A model generated the notes under the pieces. The model searched no databases and was not told the DNA's origin. It saw only the letters and a list, made by a program, of their open reading frames with translations. A stretch of DNA of 64,000 nt, from assembly GCF_002368295.1 (NCBI RefSeq), contig NZ_AP018248.1:1460477-1524476 (forward strand), read 5' to 3'. This document shows positions 51,640-59,684 of the stretch, piece by piece (position 1 is the first letter of the stretch; each line of letters opens with the position of its first letter). The position numbers and the translations under genes were made by a program. This DNA is from Tolypothrix tenuis PCC 7101 (GTDB lineage: Bacteria; Cyanobacteriota; Cyanobacteriia; Cyanobacteriales; Nostocaceae).

Positions 51640-53009
51640 ATGATGCTGTATCAATAGCGGCGGCTATACGTGCGGGTAAGGTTAGCGCTGTGGAAGTTAC
51701 TAAAGATGCTTTAGCCACAATTGCAGCACGCGATCGCGAAATCAATGCTTTTACGGCGGTAATTGCGGAAACGGCTTTGACTGATGCAGCACGCATCGAC
51801 AAAGAAATTGCCCAAGGTAACAATCCTGGTGCTTTGGCAGGTGTACCTTTTGCCGTCAAAAACCTTTTCGATGTCGCTGGGTTAACAACTCTCGCAGGTG
51901 CAAAAATTAACGCCGAAAATCCCCCAGCTACCCAAGATGCAACCTTAGTAGCCAGGTTGAAACAAGCTGGTGCGGTGTTAGTGGGTGCGTTAAATATGGA
52001 TGAGTACGCCTATGGGTTTATGACAGAAAATGCCCATTACGGTGCTACTCATAATCCTCATGATTTACAGCGCGTCACTGGCGGTTCTTCGGGTGGTTCG
52101 GCGGCGGCTGTGGCTGCGGGGTTAGTTCCGTTAACGCTGGGTTCTGATACTAACGGTTCGATTCGCGTTCCGGCAGCTTTTTGTGGAATTTTTGGTTTAA
52201 AACCGACTTATGGCAGGTTATCGCGGGCTGGGGTAGCTTTATTTTCTACCAGTTTTGACCATGTTGGCCTCTTTGCTCGTTCGGTGCGGGATATTGCCAC
52301 GGCTTTTGATATTCTCCAAGGAGAAGACGATCGCGATCCGGTATGTACAAAACGCCCACCGGAATTATGTTTACCCCAAATTCACGAAGATATATCTGGG
52401 ATTAAATTTGCCATTGCTGGGGATTATTATACTCAGGGTGCAGAACCGGAAGCATTGTTAGCAGTCGAACAAGTTGCGCGGGCTTTGAATGCAACTGAGT
52501 ATGTAACCCTACCAGAATCACATCGCGCCAGGGCTGCAGCATTTGTGATTACCGCCAGCGAAGGCGCAAATCTGCATATAAATAAATTGCGATCGCGTCC
52601 CCAAGACTTTGATTTTGCCACACGCGATCGCTTTTTAGCCGGGGCATTAATCCCGAGTCAATGGTACTTGCAAGCCCAGAGATTTAGAAGATGGTATCGC
52701 GATCACGTGCGAGAAATCTTTCAAAATGTCGATATAATTCTGGCACCAACTACGCCAATGGTAGCCCCATTAATTGGGCAAACCACGATGGTTTTAGATG
52801 GACAAGAAATTATCATTCGTCCCCATCTAGGATTATTTACGCAACCATTATCTTTTATTGGCTTACCTGTAATCTCAGTACCAATTCAACGCCCCAATGC
52901 CTTACCTTTAGGCGTGCAATTAATCGCTGCACCCTATAATGAAGTCTTAATTTTAAAAGTCGCATCTTTCCTAGAAGCGCAGGGTATAGTCTCCGCGCCT
53001 GTGGTTTGA
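51636..53009 (+). CDS. atzE: AtzE family amidase (1-carboxybiuret hydrolase-like)
   Basis: 457 residues, amidase-signature family. Catalytic triad visible: Lys in VPFAVKNLFDVAG (about 75), cis-Ser and Ser in RVTGGSSGGSAAAVAAGLVP (about 149 and 173 region: GSDTNGSIRVPA). It hydrolyses 1-carboxybiuret to allophanate-related products in nitrogen salvage in bacteria that use cyanuric acid; in cyanobacteria the natural substrate is unknown, as no AtzD or AtzH is nearby. Coupled to atzG. The amidase also resembles GatA, but the fusion partner and the GatA C-terminal end differ. Confidence 0.82.
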   Translation: MNDAVSIAAAIRAGKVSAVEVTKDALATIAARDREINAFTAVIAETALTDAARIDKEIAQGNNPGALAGVPFAVKNLFDVAGLTTLAGAKINAENPPATQDATLVARLKQAGAVLVGALNMDEYAYGFMTENAHYGATHNPHDLQRVTGGSSGGSAAAVAAGLVPLTLGSDTNGSIRVPAAFCGIFGLKPTYGRLSRAGVALFSTSFDHVGLFARSVRDIATAFDILQGEDDRDPVCTKRPPELCLPQIHEDISGIKFAIAGDYYTQGAEPEALLAVEQVARALNATEYVTLPESHRARAAAFVITASEGANLHINKLRSRPQDFDFATRDRFLAGALIPSQWYLQAQRFRRWYRDHVREIFQNVDIILAPTTPMVAPLIGQTTMVLDGQEIIIRPHLGLFTQPLSFIGLPVISVPIQRPNALPLGVQLIAAPYNEVLILKVASFLEAQGIVSAPVV

Positions 53010-53411
53010 AGCAGGGGAGAGAAATAAAATATTAGTTCGCGTAGGATGCGTTAGCGATAGTAACGCATCAGCACCAAAGCTTTTTGCAATTATATGGAAA
53101 TACAGTTCAGTTAAGAAAATTCATTGATAACAAAACCAAAAAACTAGTTACTCAACAACATAGCAGAAGAATACTTTTGGAGGGGGTTTGGGGGACGCAA
53201 CCGTCCCCCAATCGGGGGTTTGGGGGAGAATCCCCCAATTCTTCTGGCTTCTTTTATAAGTGACAAATCAATCGCTAATGAGCTTATCTGAACTGTATTG
53301 AATTATATGGGGGAAAGGTTAAAGGTTTTTCCCTTTCACCCTTACCTTTTCCCCCTTGCCCTTCTGACGTGTTGATCTACCATACGATCAGAGAATTTCA
53401 AGAGTGTATTT
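53010..53411. other. Intergenic region holding a MITE and simple repeats
   Basis: 402 bases. A GTAGGATGCGTTAGC...GTAACGCATCA fragment at 53041-53070, then the 203-bp element at 53098-53300, then a purine/pyrimidine tract (GGGAAAGGTTAAAGG...CCCTTTCACCCTTACC) to 53360. The last 50 bases are the likely promoter of the fibrillin-like gene. Confidence 0.6.
53098..53300. mobile_element. MITE family B, 203 bp, 10-bp target-site duplication
   Basis: Ends AAATACAGTTCAGTTAAG (53098-53115) and CTTATCTGAACTGTATTG (53283-53300) are inverted repeats (16 of 18 match). The flanks are the same 10 bases AATTATATGG at 53088-53097 and 53301-53310. The interior holds GGGGGTTTGGGGGACGC and CGTCCCCCAA hairpins and no gene. 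Confidence 0.85.
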
Positions 53412-54041
53412 ATGACTGCTGAAGTAACACCTACGGCTACACCTGATTTGGCGATATTATTCCAAGCTGCAGCTGCTTATCGCGGTGAAGGTGGTAAACT
53501 TCCGACTGCTGCTTTGGTAGTGGATGCGTTGCTAGCAGCAGAAAAGGCAGCCAAGCAGGAAAGATTAACTTATGATTTTGAGTCGCTGGTGGGTAAATGG
53601 CGGCTGTGCTTTGCTACTGGTACTCGTAAAGTCAGACAACGTGGAGGAATTGTCTTAGGTAAGGGTGTATATATGCCCAAATTTGCCGCAGCACATATTT
53701 CTTTTAGTCAAACTTCCGAAGCAGATTTAGGTAAAGGCGAAATAGGGAATCAAGTGCAAGTCGGCCCAGTATTATTGAAGCTGACAGGGCCAGCAAAATA
53801 TTTAGGTAAGAAGAATCTCTTGGCGTTTGACTTTACGCAAATGCAAATTAGCTTATTCAATTATATTGTTTACAACGGGCAAATTCGCTCTGGTAAAGTT
53901 GAAAATCAAGATTTTTACACCCAGCCAATCGCAAAGCAAGCCTTTTTCGCCTTCTTCCTAGCTACAGAAGATTGTATTGCAGCTCGTGGTCGTGGCGGCG
54001 GATTGGCGATGTGGATTAGAGAAGGTAATACCAATTCGTAA
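53412..54041 (+). CDS. PAP/fibrillin-like protein
   Basis: 209 residues. YDFESLVGKWRLCFATGTRK and LGKGVYMPKFAAAHISF begin a lipocalin-like barrel; GKKNLLAFDFTQMQISLFNY and the C-terminal FAFFLATEDCIAARGRGGGL complete it. The pattern resembles plastid-lipid-associated (PAP/fibrillin) proteins of cyanobacteria and plastids, which bind hydrophobic molecules at thylakoids. The first 40 residues are a helical extension. The RBS is not clear; ATG 53412 is used. Confidence 0.6.
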   Translation: MTAEVTPTATPDLAILFQAAAAYRGEGGKLPTAALVVDALLAAEKAAKQERLTYDFESLVGKWRLCFATGTRKVRQRGGIVLGKGVYMPKFAAAHISFSQTSEADLGKGEIGNQVQVGPVLLKLTGPAKYLGKKNLLAFDFTQMQISLFNYIVYNGQIRSGKVENQDFYTQPIAKQAFFAFFLATEDCIAARGRGGGLAMWIREGNTNS

Positions 54042-54076
54042 TTCGTAATTCGTAATTCGTAATTAAGAATTGGTAT
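54036..54076. repeat. Tandem octamer (CGTAATT) repeat flanked by inverted AATACCAATTC
   Basis: AATACCAATTC, then four CGTAATT units, then AATTAAGAATTGGTAT. The outer parts are inverted repeats. It separates the fibrillin-like gene from the convergent dehydrogenase and may act as terminator. Confidence 0.6.
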
Positions 54077-54082
54077 AAATTT

Positions 54083-55111
54083 TTAGCTTACCAAGACCTT
54101 ATTATGTCCAGGTTGTGGTTGCGGACAGATTTCGTAGGGACAATCTCTTCCCTGTTCAAAGTCGGTGATATTTGATAGAGTTGTCTCCGCAATATTATGT
54201 AGAGCTTCTTCTGTAAAGAAGGCTTGATGTCCGGTGATGAGAACGTTGGGGAATGTTGTCAGGCGTTGGAATGTGTCATCTTTAATGATTTCGCCTGACA
54301 AATCTTCAAAGAATAATTCTGATTCTTGCTCGTATACATCAACACCTAAGTAGCCAATTTGACCAGATTTTAAGCCTTCAATCACGGCTTGGGTATCAAT
54401 GAGGGAACCTCGGCTAGTATTAATTAACATCACACCCGGTTTCATTTGAGCGATCGCATTTTCATTGATCAGGTGATGAGTTTCTGGAGTTAGGGGACAA
54501 TGGAGGGAGATGATGTCAGATTTAGCGAATAGTTCTGGTAATTCTACATACTTACCACCCATTGCTTCTATTCCAGGGTTTTGATAGACATCATAGGCGA
54601 GGAGGTTACAGCCAAAACCTTTCATAATCTGCCCTAAAATTAAACCGATTTTGCCAGTCCCAACAATCCCGACTGTGCGTCCATGCAGATTGAATCCTAG
54701 CAAGCGATTGAGGGAGAAATTACCTTCCCGAACGCGGTTATAGGCGTGATGAATTTTGCGATTGAGGCTTAAAATTAAACCTACGGCGTGTTCTGCGACA
54801 CCATAGGGTGAGTAAGCTGGGACACGCGATACTCGAATTCCTAATTCTGCTGCTGCATTGAGATCTACGTTGTTAAATCCGGCACAACGGAGAGAAACCA
54901 GGCGAGTTCCGTTTTTGGCGAGAATCTTTAAAGTTGAAGCGTCAACCTGGTCATGGACAAAGGGACAAACGGCTGGAAAGCCAGAGGCTAAAATGGCGGT
55001 ATCTCTATCTAAACGCGGTTCAAAGAATACCAATTCGTGCTGTTTAGAAGAATTTGCAGCTTCCAAAAACTGCCGGTCGTAGGCTTTAGTACTGAAGACT
55101 GCTACTTTCAT
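54083..55111 (-). CDS. D-lactate dehydrogenase-type 2-hydroxyacid dehydrogenase
   Basis: 342 residues. NAD-binding motif VGIVGTGKIGLILGQIMKGFG (about 147-167), substrate Arg in SLRCAGFNNVDL (about 78), the RVPAYSPYGVAEHAVGLIL segment, INTSRGSLIDTQAVIEGLKSG, and catalytic His in LITGHQAFFTEEALHNIA (about 296). It reduces pyruvate or a related 2-oxoacid with NADH. The overall pattern is like E. coli LdhA (329 residues). Start ATG 55111. Confidence 0.9.
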   Translation of the reverse strand: MKVAVFSTKAYDRQFLEAANSSKQHELVFFEPRLDRDTAILASGFPAVCPFVHDQVDASTLKILAKNGTRLVSLRCAGFNNVDLNAAAELGIRVSRVPAYSPYGVAEHAVGLILSLNRKIHHAYNRVREGNFSLNRLLGFNLHGRTVGIVGTGKIGLILGQIMKGFGCNLLAYDVYQNPGIEAMGGKYVELPELFAKSDIISLHCPLTPETHHLINENAIAQMKPGVMLINTSRGSLIDTQAVIEGLKSGQIGYLGVDVYEQESELFFEDLSGEIIKDDTFQRLTTFPNVLITGHQAFFTEEALHNIAETTLSNITDFEQGRDCPYEICPQPQPGHNKVLVS

Positions 55112-55611
55112 GCAAAACCTTTAGTTTGATGCTGCATAGTTTCCGACTACATAATAGCTTGACTTGAGGACTTGCGATCGCTCTTGCAATGCTTGTCAGT
55201 CCTAGGTCTGAAGCGGTATGTCAGCTATGGTGGAATTACAGCAAAAATTTAGAATTGGGAATTGGAGATTATCTTGTACAGACGCGATTCATCGCGTCTC
55301 TCTTTCGCATCTCCCCATCGCGTCTCTCCATCGCGTCTCTCTTTCGTGAGATAAATAGGCGGATGGGCCTTGCCATCGGTATCCGCCTCAGATAAACAAC
55401 AATACTATGAACTTAGTCCATGATTACAGCTAATGCAGCCCTTTTGCTAGGGCTAAATTGCAAAATAATCATTAATTTAATGTAATAACTGTATTTTACT
55501 GTAGCGATCGCATCTATCTCGGTGAAGAAAGCAACGCCATTGACAAGTATTTACTGGGGAAATTGTACAATTTGAGCCTTTATCTGGTAAAGCTGCGAGT
55601 GCTGCTCAACA
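55112..55611. other. Intergenic region with dispersed hairpins
   Basis: 500 bases. GACGCGATTCATCGCGTC near 55274, then three more CATCGCGTCTCTC repeats to about 55345, form a small repeat cluster. The end of the region (about 55500-55611) contains HIP1 and open sequence but no recognised gene. Confidence 0.55.
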
Positions 55612-55929
55612 TCATTCCTGTTCTAGAATATTCTCTATATCTTGTCCAGCATAGAGAAGGCGTACAATTTCAATGCTTTCATCTCGCTCAAAATAAAAAA
55701 TTAGATACCTTTTAAATCCCTTAACAGCCCATTTACGCAAACCTTGTAGACGCGGATTGTCTACAGGATAACGACTACCCATTCCAGACATTCTGGCTAA
55801 CTGTGCAAAAGTTTTTCTTACAGAATCAAAAAATAAAAGAGCTGTGTCCCGGTTTTCTTGAGCAATGTAAGCAAAATACCCATCAATATCTAAACTGGCT
55901 TTGGGCGTAATGACTATCCGCTTTGTCAT
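55612..55929 (-). CDS. ParE/RelE-type toxin
   Basis: 105 residues. VITPKASLDIDGYFAYIAQEN, GMGSRYPVDNPRLQGLRKWAV, KGFKRYLIFYFERDE and IEIVRLLYAGQDIENIL follow the ParE-type toxin fold. ParE toxins poison DNA gyrase; others of the superfamily cut mRNA on the ribosome, and the ParE-like C-terminal end (LYAGQDIENIL) favours the former. The stop is at 55612; the start overlaps the antitoxin stop by 1 base (TGATG-type), so the pair is coupled. Confidence 0.88.
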   Translation of the reverse strand: MTKRIVITPKASLDIDGYFAYIAQENRDTALLFFDSVRKTFAQLARMSGMGSRYPVDNPRLQGLRKWAVKGFKRYLIFYFERDESIEIVRLLYAGQDIENILEQE

Positions 55930-56183
55930 TATTTATCTTCATGTAGCTGGTTTATCAGGTGTGTGCGTTTTTGCTCCCACCATTCATCATTAACTTCTAT
56001 TACCTCTCCACTTTCAAGCCCAGCAATTAAATCTTCTTCTATCTTGTTTTGTGCTTTACGTTTTTGGTCTTGGCTGATTAATGCTTGTAAGTATTCGCTG
56101 ATTGAACCGTAACCACCTTGCACTACTTGCTCTTCAACAAAGGCTTGCATAACTTCAGGTAAGGAAATATTAATGCTGCTCAT
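55929..56183 (-). CDS. ParD-type ribbon-helix-helix antitoxin
   Basis: 84 residues from ATG 56183; a GTG one codon upstream is possible. SSINISLPEVMQAFVEEQVV and GGYGSISEYLQALISQDQKR are the RHH domain, with the C-terminal EWWEQKRTHLINQLHEDK the toxin-binding part. It is first in the minus-strand operon, before the toxin. RHH antitoxins repress their own promoter, here expected between 56184 and 56237. Confidence 0.88.
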   Translation of the reverse strand: MSSINISLPEVMQAFVEEQVVQGGYGSISEYLQALISQDQKRKAQNKIEEDLIAGLESGEVIEVNDEWWEQKRTHLINQLHEDK

Positions 56184-56237
56184 CACGTTGATAGTTCAGT
56201 TGAACTGTTTTCTCTATATTATCAAGGTCTTCAGGTA

Positions 56238-56513
56238 CTATCTTTGGATAAATCTCTGATAGCATCTGGCATCAAAGTTTTCTGGTAATTGTCCATCTAC
56301 AACTAAAATGCCATCTTTGCGGTAAAGTTTTGCTGATTGATGAGGCAATAAATTATTCGTTTCTGAGGGTTGGGAAGTATGTTCTTCAGCTACTTGCTGA
56401 CTTAGAAATTCTATTTTTTCTATAATAGCTTGCAATATAAATTCCTCAGTCGATATTCCTTGACTGCTTGCCCATTTTTCAATTTTTTGTTGGAGTTGGG
56501 GAGGAAAATTCAT
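56238..56513 (-). CDS. Orphan antitoxin-like hypothetical protein
   Basis: 91 residues. The N-terminus NFPPQLQQKIEKWASSQGIS and EEFILQAIIEKIEFL resemble CopG/RHH-type antitoxin helices, and YRKDGILVVDGQLPENFD matches, from memory, the C-terminal segment of small antitoxins in cyanobacteria. There is no toxin directly beside it on its own; ParDE follows 55 bases downstream on the same strand. It may be a solitary antitoxin. The end after LPENFD is not family-like, which could mean a shifted tail. Confidence 0.5.
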   Translation of the reverse strand: MNFPPQLQQKIEKWASSQGISTEEFILQAIIEKIEFLSQQVAEEHTSQPSETNNLLPHQSAKLYRKDGILVVDGQLPENFDARCYQRFIQR

Positions 56514-56794
56514 AAGTATGAATATAAATATTACTCTAATTGTAAAAGGCGATTTCTACGACGAGCTATATCTACGCAGTGTTGTTGATGAAAGCGATCG
56601 CCTTCATCGCCCATTGTTATACCAATTTTAAAAAAGAATGTGACAGATGTAGCGATCATTCTTCAAGTTGGTACAAATTAGGAATTTTGCAGACTTGGCG
56701 ATCGCACTTTTGTTGAAGAGAGGATGCGATCAATCGCACTTGACATTCAAGACAGTCGCTACGTAACTGCGTATCTCAGCCTTTTAATTACGAA

Positions 56795-59398
56795 TTACGA
56801 ATTACGAATTATTCTCTTAGTCAATCGCCACAGCAAGTAAAACGGTAAAATTACTATAGCTAAAAGAATTTGCAAAACCTGACCTAATCGACGTTTCCAA
56901 ATGCCAAAGGGAGTTAACTGGCGTTGCAGAATTGTGAGATTTTCTCTAGCTTTTACCGTATAAGGATGATTAACACCTAACACCCGTTGATACATCGCCA
57001 AGGCATCAATGTAGAGGGGTTCAGCTTGGCTGTACCTCCCTTGGCTATGGTAGAAGAAAGCTAAATTGTTCAAGCTAGAAGCCACATCGGGATGGTCGCC
57101 TACAAACAGGCGCTTTGTCATCGCCAAGGCATCAATCCAGAGGGGTTCGGCTTGGCTGTACCTCCCTTGGCTATGGTAAAGACTAGCTAAATTGTTCAAG
57201 CTAGAAGCCACATCGGGATGGTCGCCAGCAAACAGACGCTTTCTTATCGCCAAGGCATTAATGTAGAGGGGTTCGGCTTGGCTGTACCTCCCTTGGCTAT
57301 GGTAAAGACTAGCTAAATTGTTCAAGCTAGTGGCGACATAGGGATGGTCGCCAGCAAACAGGCGCTTTCTCATCGCCAAGGCTTCAATGTAAAGGGGTTC
57401 GGCTTGGCTGTACTTCCCTTGGCTATCGTAGAGACCAGCTAAATTGTTCAAGCTAGAAGCGACATAGGGATGGTCGCCTACAAACAGGCGCTTTCTCATC
57501 GCCAAGGCATCAATCAAGAGGGGTTCGGCTTGGCTGTACCTTCCTTGGCTATTGTAGAGACCAGCTAAATTGTTCAAGCTAGAAACCATATCGGGATGGT
57601 CGCCAGCAAACAGGCGCTTTCTCATCGCCAAGGCATCAATGTAGAGGGGTTCGGCTTGGCTGTACCTCCCTTGGCTTTTGTAGAGATAAGCTAAATTGTT
57701 CAAGCTTTGTGCTATATCGGGATGGTCGCCAGCAAATAGGCACTTTCTCATCGCCAAGGCATCAATGTAGAGGGGTTCGGCTTGGCTGTACCTTCCTTGG
57801 CTATGATAGAGAAAACCTAAATTGTTCAAGCTTTGTGCTATATCGGGATGGTCGCCTACAAATAAAGCTTGGGAAACGTTTACGCATTCTTCACGCCAAG
57901 GTTCTGCTAATTGAAATAGTCCCTGCCCTTCGTAAAATATGCCAATCCCCACAAAGACCGAAATTACTTGCTCACGGGAAACTGATACTGAGGAATTTAT
58001 CTGCTGTTCTTTTACTTGCTTTATTTCTTCAATTAACCGTTGTCCCAGGTCTTCAAGATGGGGAATCACATCCCTGATGCGTTCAATATCCTCAGAGATG
58101 GGTGACAGGGGAACGCTTTGAGCTTTAGTTATCATCGCATTGGCGAAAGTTGTTTCTAACACTGGTTTCATTTCACCAACATCGGCTAACTGCTCTTGCA
58201 AGAACCAGCGCACTAAGGCATGAATTTTATAATATCCTTCGCTGTCTTCTACCTGTTGCAACAAGTTACGCCCGTAAAGTTGCTTTTTCGCTGTGTTTAA
58301 TTCTTCTGCATTCCACCCAAGCAAAGCTGCGTTTTCACTTCCCTCCTCACTGGCGTTTAGGGTTTCGGGGTGGGGTGCTGCTATTTCTGTTTGCTCAAGG
58401 TTTTGACTTTTCGTCGCTACCCAAATTACTAAATCCCAAAGAATTAATTGGGGAGCAAATAAACTCAAAAATCTGCCTAATTGTTGCGCTAGGGGGTTAA
58501 GTTCTGCCCAGGTTAAGGCGAAGGCGGCTTTAACTCCTAGTTGAGTTGCAGTGAGAGTTTCCCGGTTTTGTAAGGCGACTTCGGCTAATTTACGTGCTTG
58601 CAATTGCCTCAACATCATATCTAAAGCTAAATCCGGGTCGCGGACTAAATAACCTCCCACTAACTCGATACCCAAGGGTAAATATTCTAAACATTCACAA
58701 ATTGCGGTGGCTTCAGTTAATTGGTTTTCTACGCGTCTGTCTCTGATTCCTAACAATCCTTTTAACAGTTCTACGGCTTTACCTGGTTCCTTTTGAGGCG
58801 AGAGAACATCTAAGGGAATTGCTTGAATAAAGTTAGGGTCTAAATATCGCAGGCGAGTAGTTACGAGAACGCAAAAGCGGTGGTCTTGGGGAACGACTTC
58901 GCGGAGATTGGCTAGGTCGGTGACATCATCAAAGATGATTAAAATGGGTAAATTCGATTGGGGATATTGCGCCCAGCACCAAGCGACTTGTTCTTTGAGG
59001 CTTAACAGTCTTCCGCTTTGTTCTTGGGGAATCTCGAAGCCGAATTTCACGAAAAATTCCAAGACTGCGGCGGCGAGGTTGGTTTCTCGGTCGTTGAACC
59101 AGGCAATTCCACTATAATCTTGTTGATAGCGTCTGGCGTATTGGGTGGCTAATTCTGTTTTCCCTACCCCTCCCATCCCGGCGATAGCTACATAATCTCC
59201 GCGCTGCAATTGTTGATGCAGCATGGTGAGTTCGGTTTCTCGCCCAACAAAATGGACAGAACCGCGATAGGGGATATGATATTTGATCAGGTTTAGCTGT
59301 TTTTGCCCTTCAATGATTTGAGTACCGATGTTTACCTGAGCGCCAGGAGCAGCAAAAACACCAATCTTATCAGCAAACTTCCCAGAATCTTCAGGCAT
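56795..59398 (-). CDS. NLR-like STAND NTPase (NB-ARC) with seven-unit TPR sensor and C-terminal membrane helix
   Basis: 867 residues. N-terminal short motif 7-27 (KFADKIGVFAAPGAQVNIGT and Q27). NB-ARC: VGRETELTMLHQQL, Walker A AGMGGVGKTELA (about 73-84), Walker B LPILIIFDDV (about 150-159), sensor VLVTTRLRYLD, and GLPL-like motif EYLPLGIELVGGYLVRDP. A winged-helix-like region follows, then TPR/kinesin-light-chain repeats at about 510-805 with seven units of SLNNLA-x-LY-x-SQG(R)YSQAEPLYIDALA. A hydrophobic segment near the end (QILLAIVILPFYLLWRL) anchors it in a membrane. STAND proteins oligomerise on ligand binding and trigger an effector. The upstream gene shares the N-terminal motif and is the likely effector. 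Confidence 0.85.
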   Translation of the reverse strand: MPEDSGKFADKIGVFAAPGAQVNIGTQIIEGQKQLNLIKYHIPYRGSVHFVGRETELTMLHQQLQRGDYVAIAGMGGVGKTELATQYARRYQQDYSGIAWFNDRETNLAAAVLEFFVKFGFEIPQEQSGRLLSLKEQVAWCWAQYPQSNLPILIIFDDVTDLANLREVVPQDHRFCVLVTTRLRYLDPNFIQAIPLDVLSPQKEPGKAVELLKGLLGIRDRRVENQLTEATAICECLEYLPLGIELVGGYLVRDPDLALDMMLRQLQARKLAEVALQNRETLTATQLGVKAAFALTWAELNPLAQQLGRFLSLFAPQLILWDLVIWVATKSQNLEQTEIAAPHPETLNASEEGSENAALLGWNAEELNTAKKQLYGRNLLQQVEDSEGYYKIHALVRWFLQEQLADVGEMKPVLETTFANAMITKAQSVPLSPISEDIERIRDVIPHLEDLGQRLIEEIKQVKEQQINSSVSVSREQVISVFVGIGIFYEGQGLFQLAEPWREECVNVSQALFVGDHPDIAQSLNNLGFLYHSQGRYSQAEPLYIDALAMRKCLFAGDHPDIAQSLNNLAYLYKSQGRYSQAEPLYIDALAMRKRLFAGDHPDMVSSLNNLAGLYNSQGRYSQAEPLLIDALAMRKRLFVGDHPYVASSLNNLAGLYDSQGKYSQAEPLYIEALAMRKRLFAGDHPYVATSLNNLASLYHSQGRYSQAEPLYINALAIRKRLFAGDHPDVASSLNNLASLYHSQGRYSQAEPLWIDALAMTKRLFVGDHPDVASSLNNLAFFYHSQGRYSQAEPLYIDALAMYQRVLGVNHPYTVKARENLTILQRQLTPFGIWKRRLGQVLQILLAIVILPFYLLWRLTKRIIRNS
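56990..57870 (-). repeat. Seven near-identical 126-bp TPR-coding units
   Basis: A 126-bp period is seen clearly: CATCGCCAAGGCATCAATGT then GAGGGGTTCGGCTTGGCTGT recur once per unit with only scattered changes. The 42-codon period keeps frame. High DNA identity implies recent unequal exchange or gene conversion and makes unit number likely to vary among strains. Confidence 0.9.
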
Positions 59399-59444
59399 AC
59401 ATAGTTAAATTAACTGCGATCGCACTGCTGTGAATAAAAATGTA

Positions 59445-59673
59445 GGGTGTGTTGCAATACTGCTCGGTTAAGAATTTTCAACTCTTAATTTGGTTTGGGG
59501 AAAAGGTGAAAGGGTAAGGGTTAAAGGTTTTTTCTTACCCCTTTTCCCCTTCCCCTTTTGCCCTTAACCGACAAGTATTGGGGTGTGTTGTCGCCAAGCG
59601 CCGCACCATCAACGATTCAAAATGTGACCATAGTCATTGGCGGTGCGTTAGGCTTCGCCGTAACACACCCTAC
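59445..59673. repeat. Dispersed GTAGGGTGTGTTG repeat, interrupted by a MITE
   Basis: Apart from the insertion at 59455-59580, the sequence GGGTGTGTTGTCGCCAAGCG, then CCGCACCATC, then ATTGGCGGTGCGTTAGGC and CGTAACACACCCTAC is shared with 61438-61552 and partly with 5231-5377. Ends are inverted repeats of GTAGGGTGTGTTA. Confidence 0.75.
59455..59580. mobile_element. MITE family C, 126 bp, 10-bp target-site duplication
   Basis: Ends CAATACTGCTCGGTTAAG (59455-59472) and CTTAACCGACAAGTATTG (59563-59580) are inverted repeats (16 of 18 match). The flanks are exact 10-base direct repeats GGGTGTGTTG at 59445-59454 and 59581-59590. The interior is a purine/pyrimidine tract (AAAGGTGAAAGGGTAAGGGT...CCCCTTTTCCCC). 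The ends resemble those of family B (13 of 18). It lies between the small effector-like gene and the STAND receptor. Confidence 0.88.
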
Positions 59674-59684
59674 GATTCAATGCT

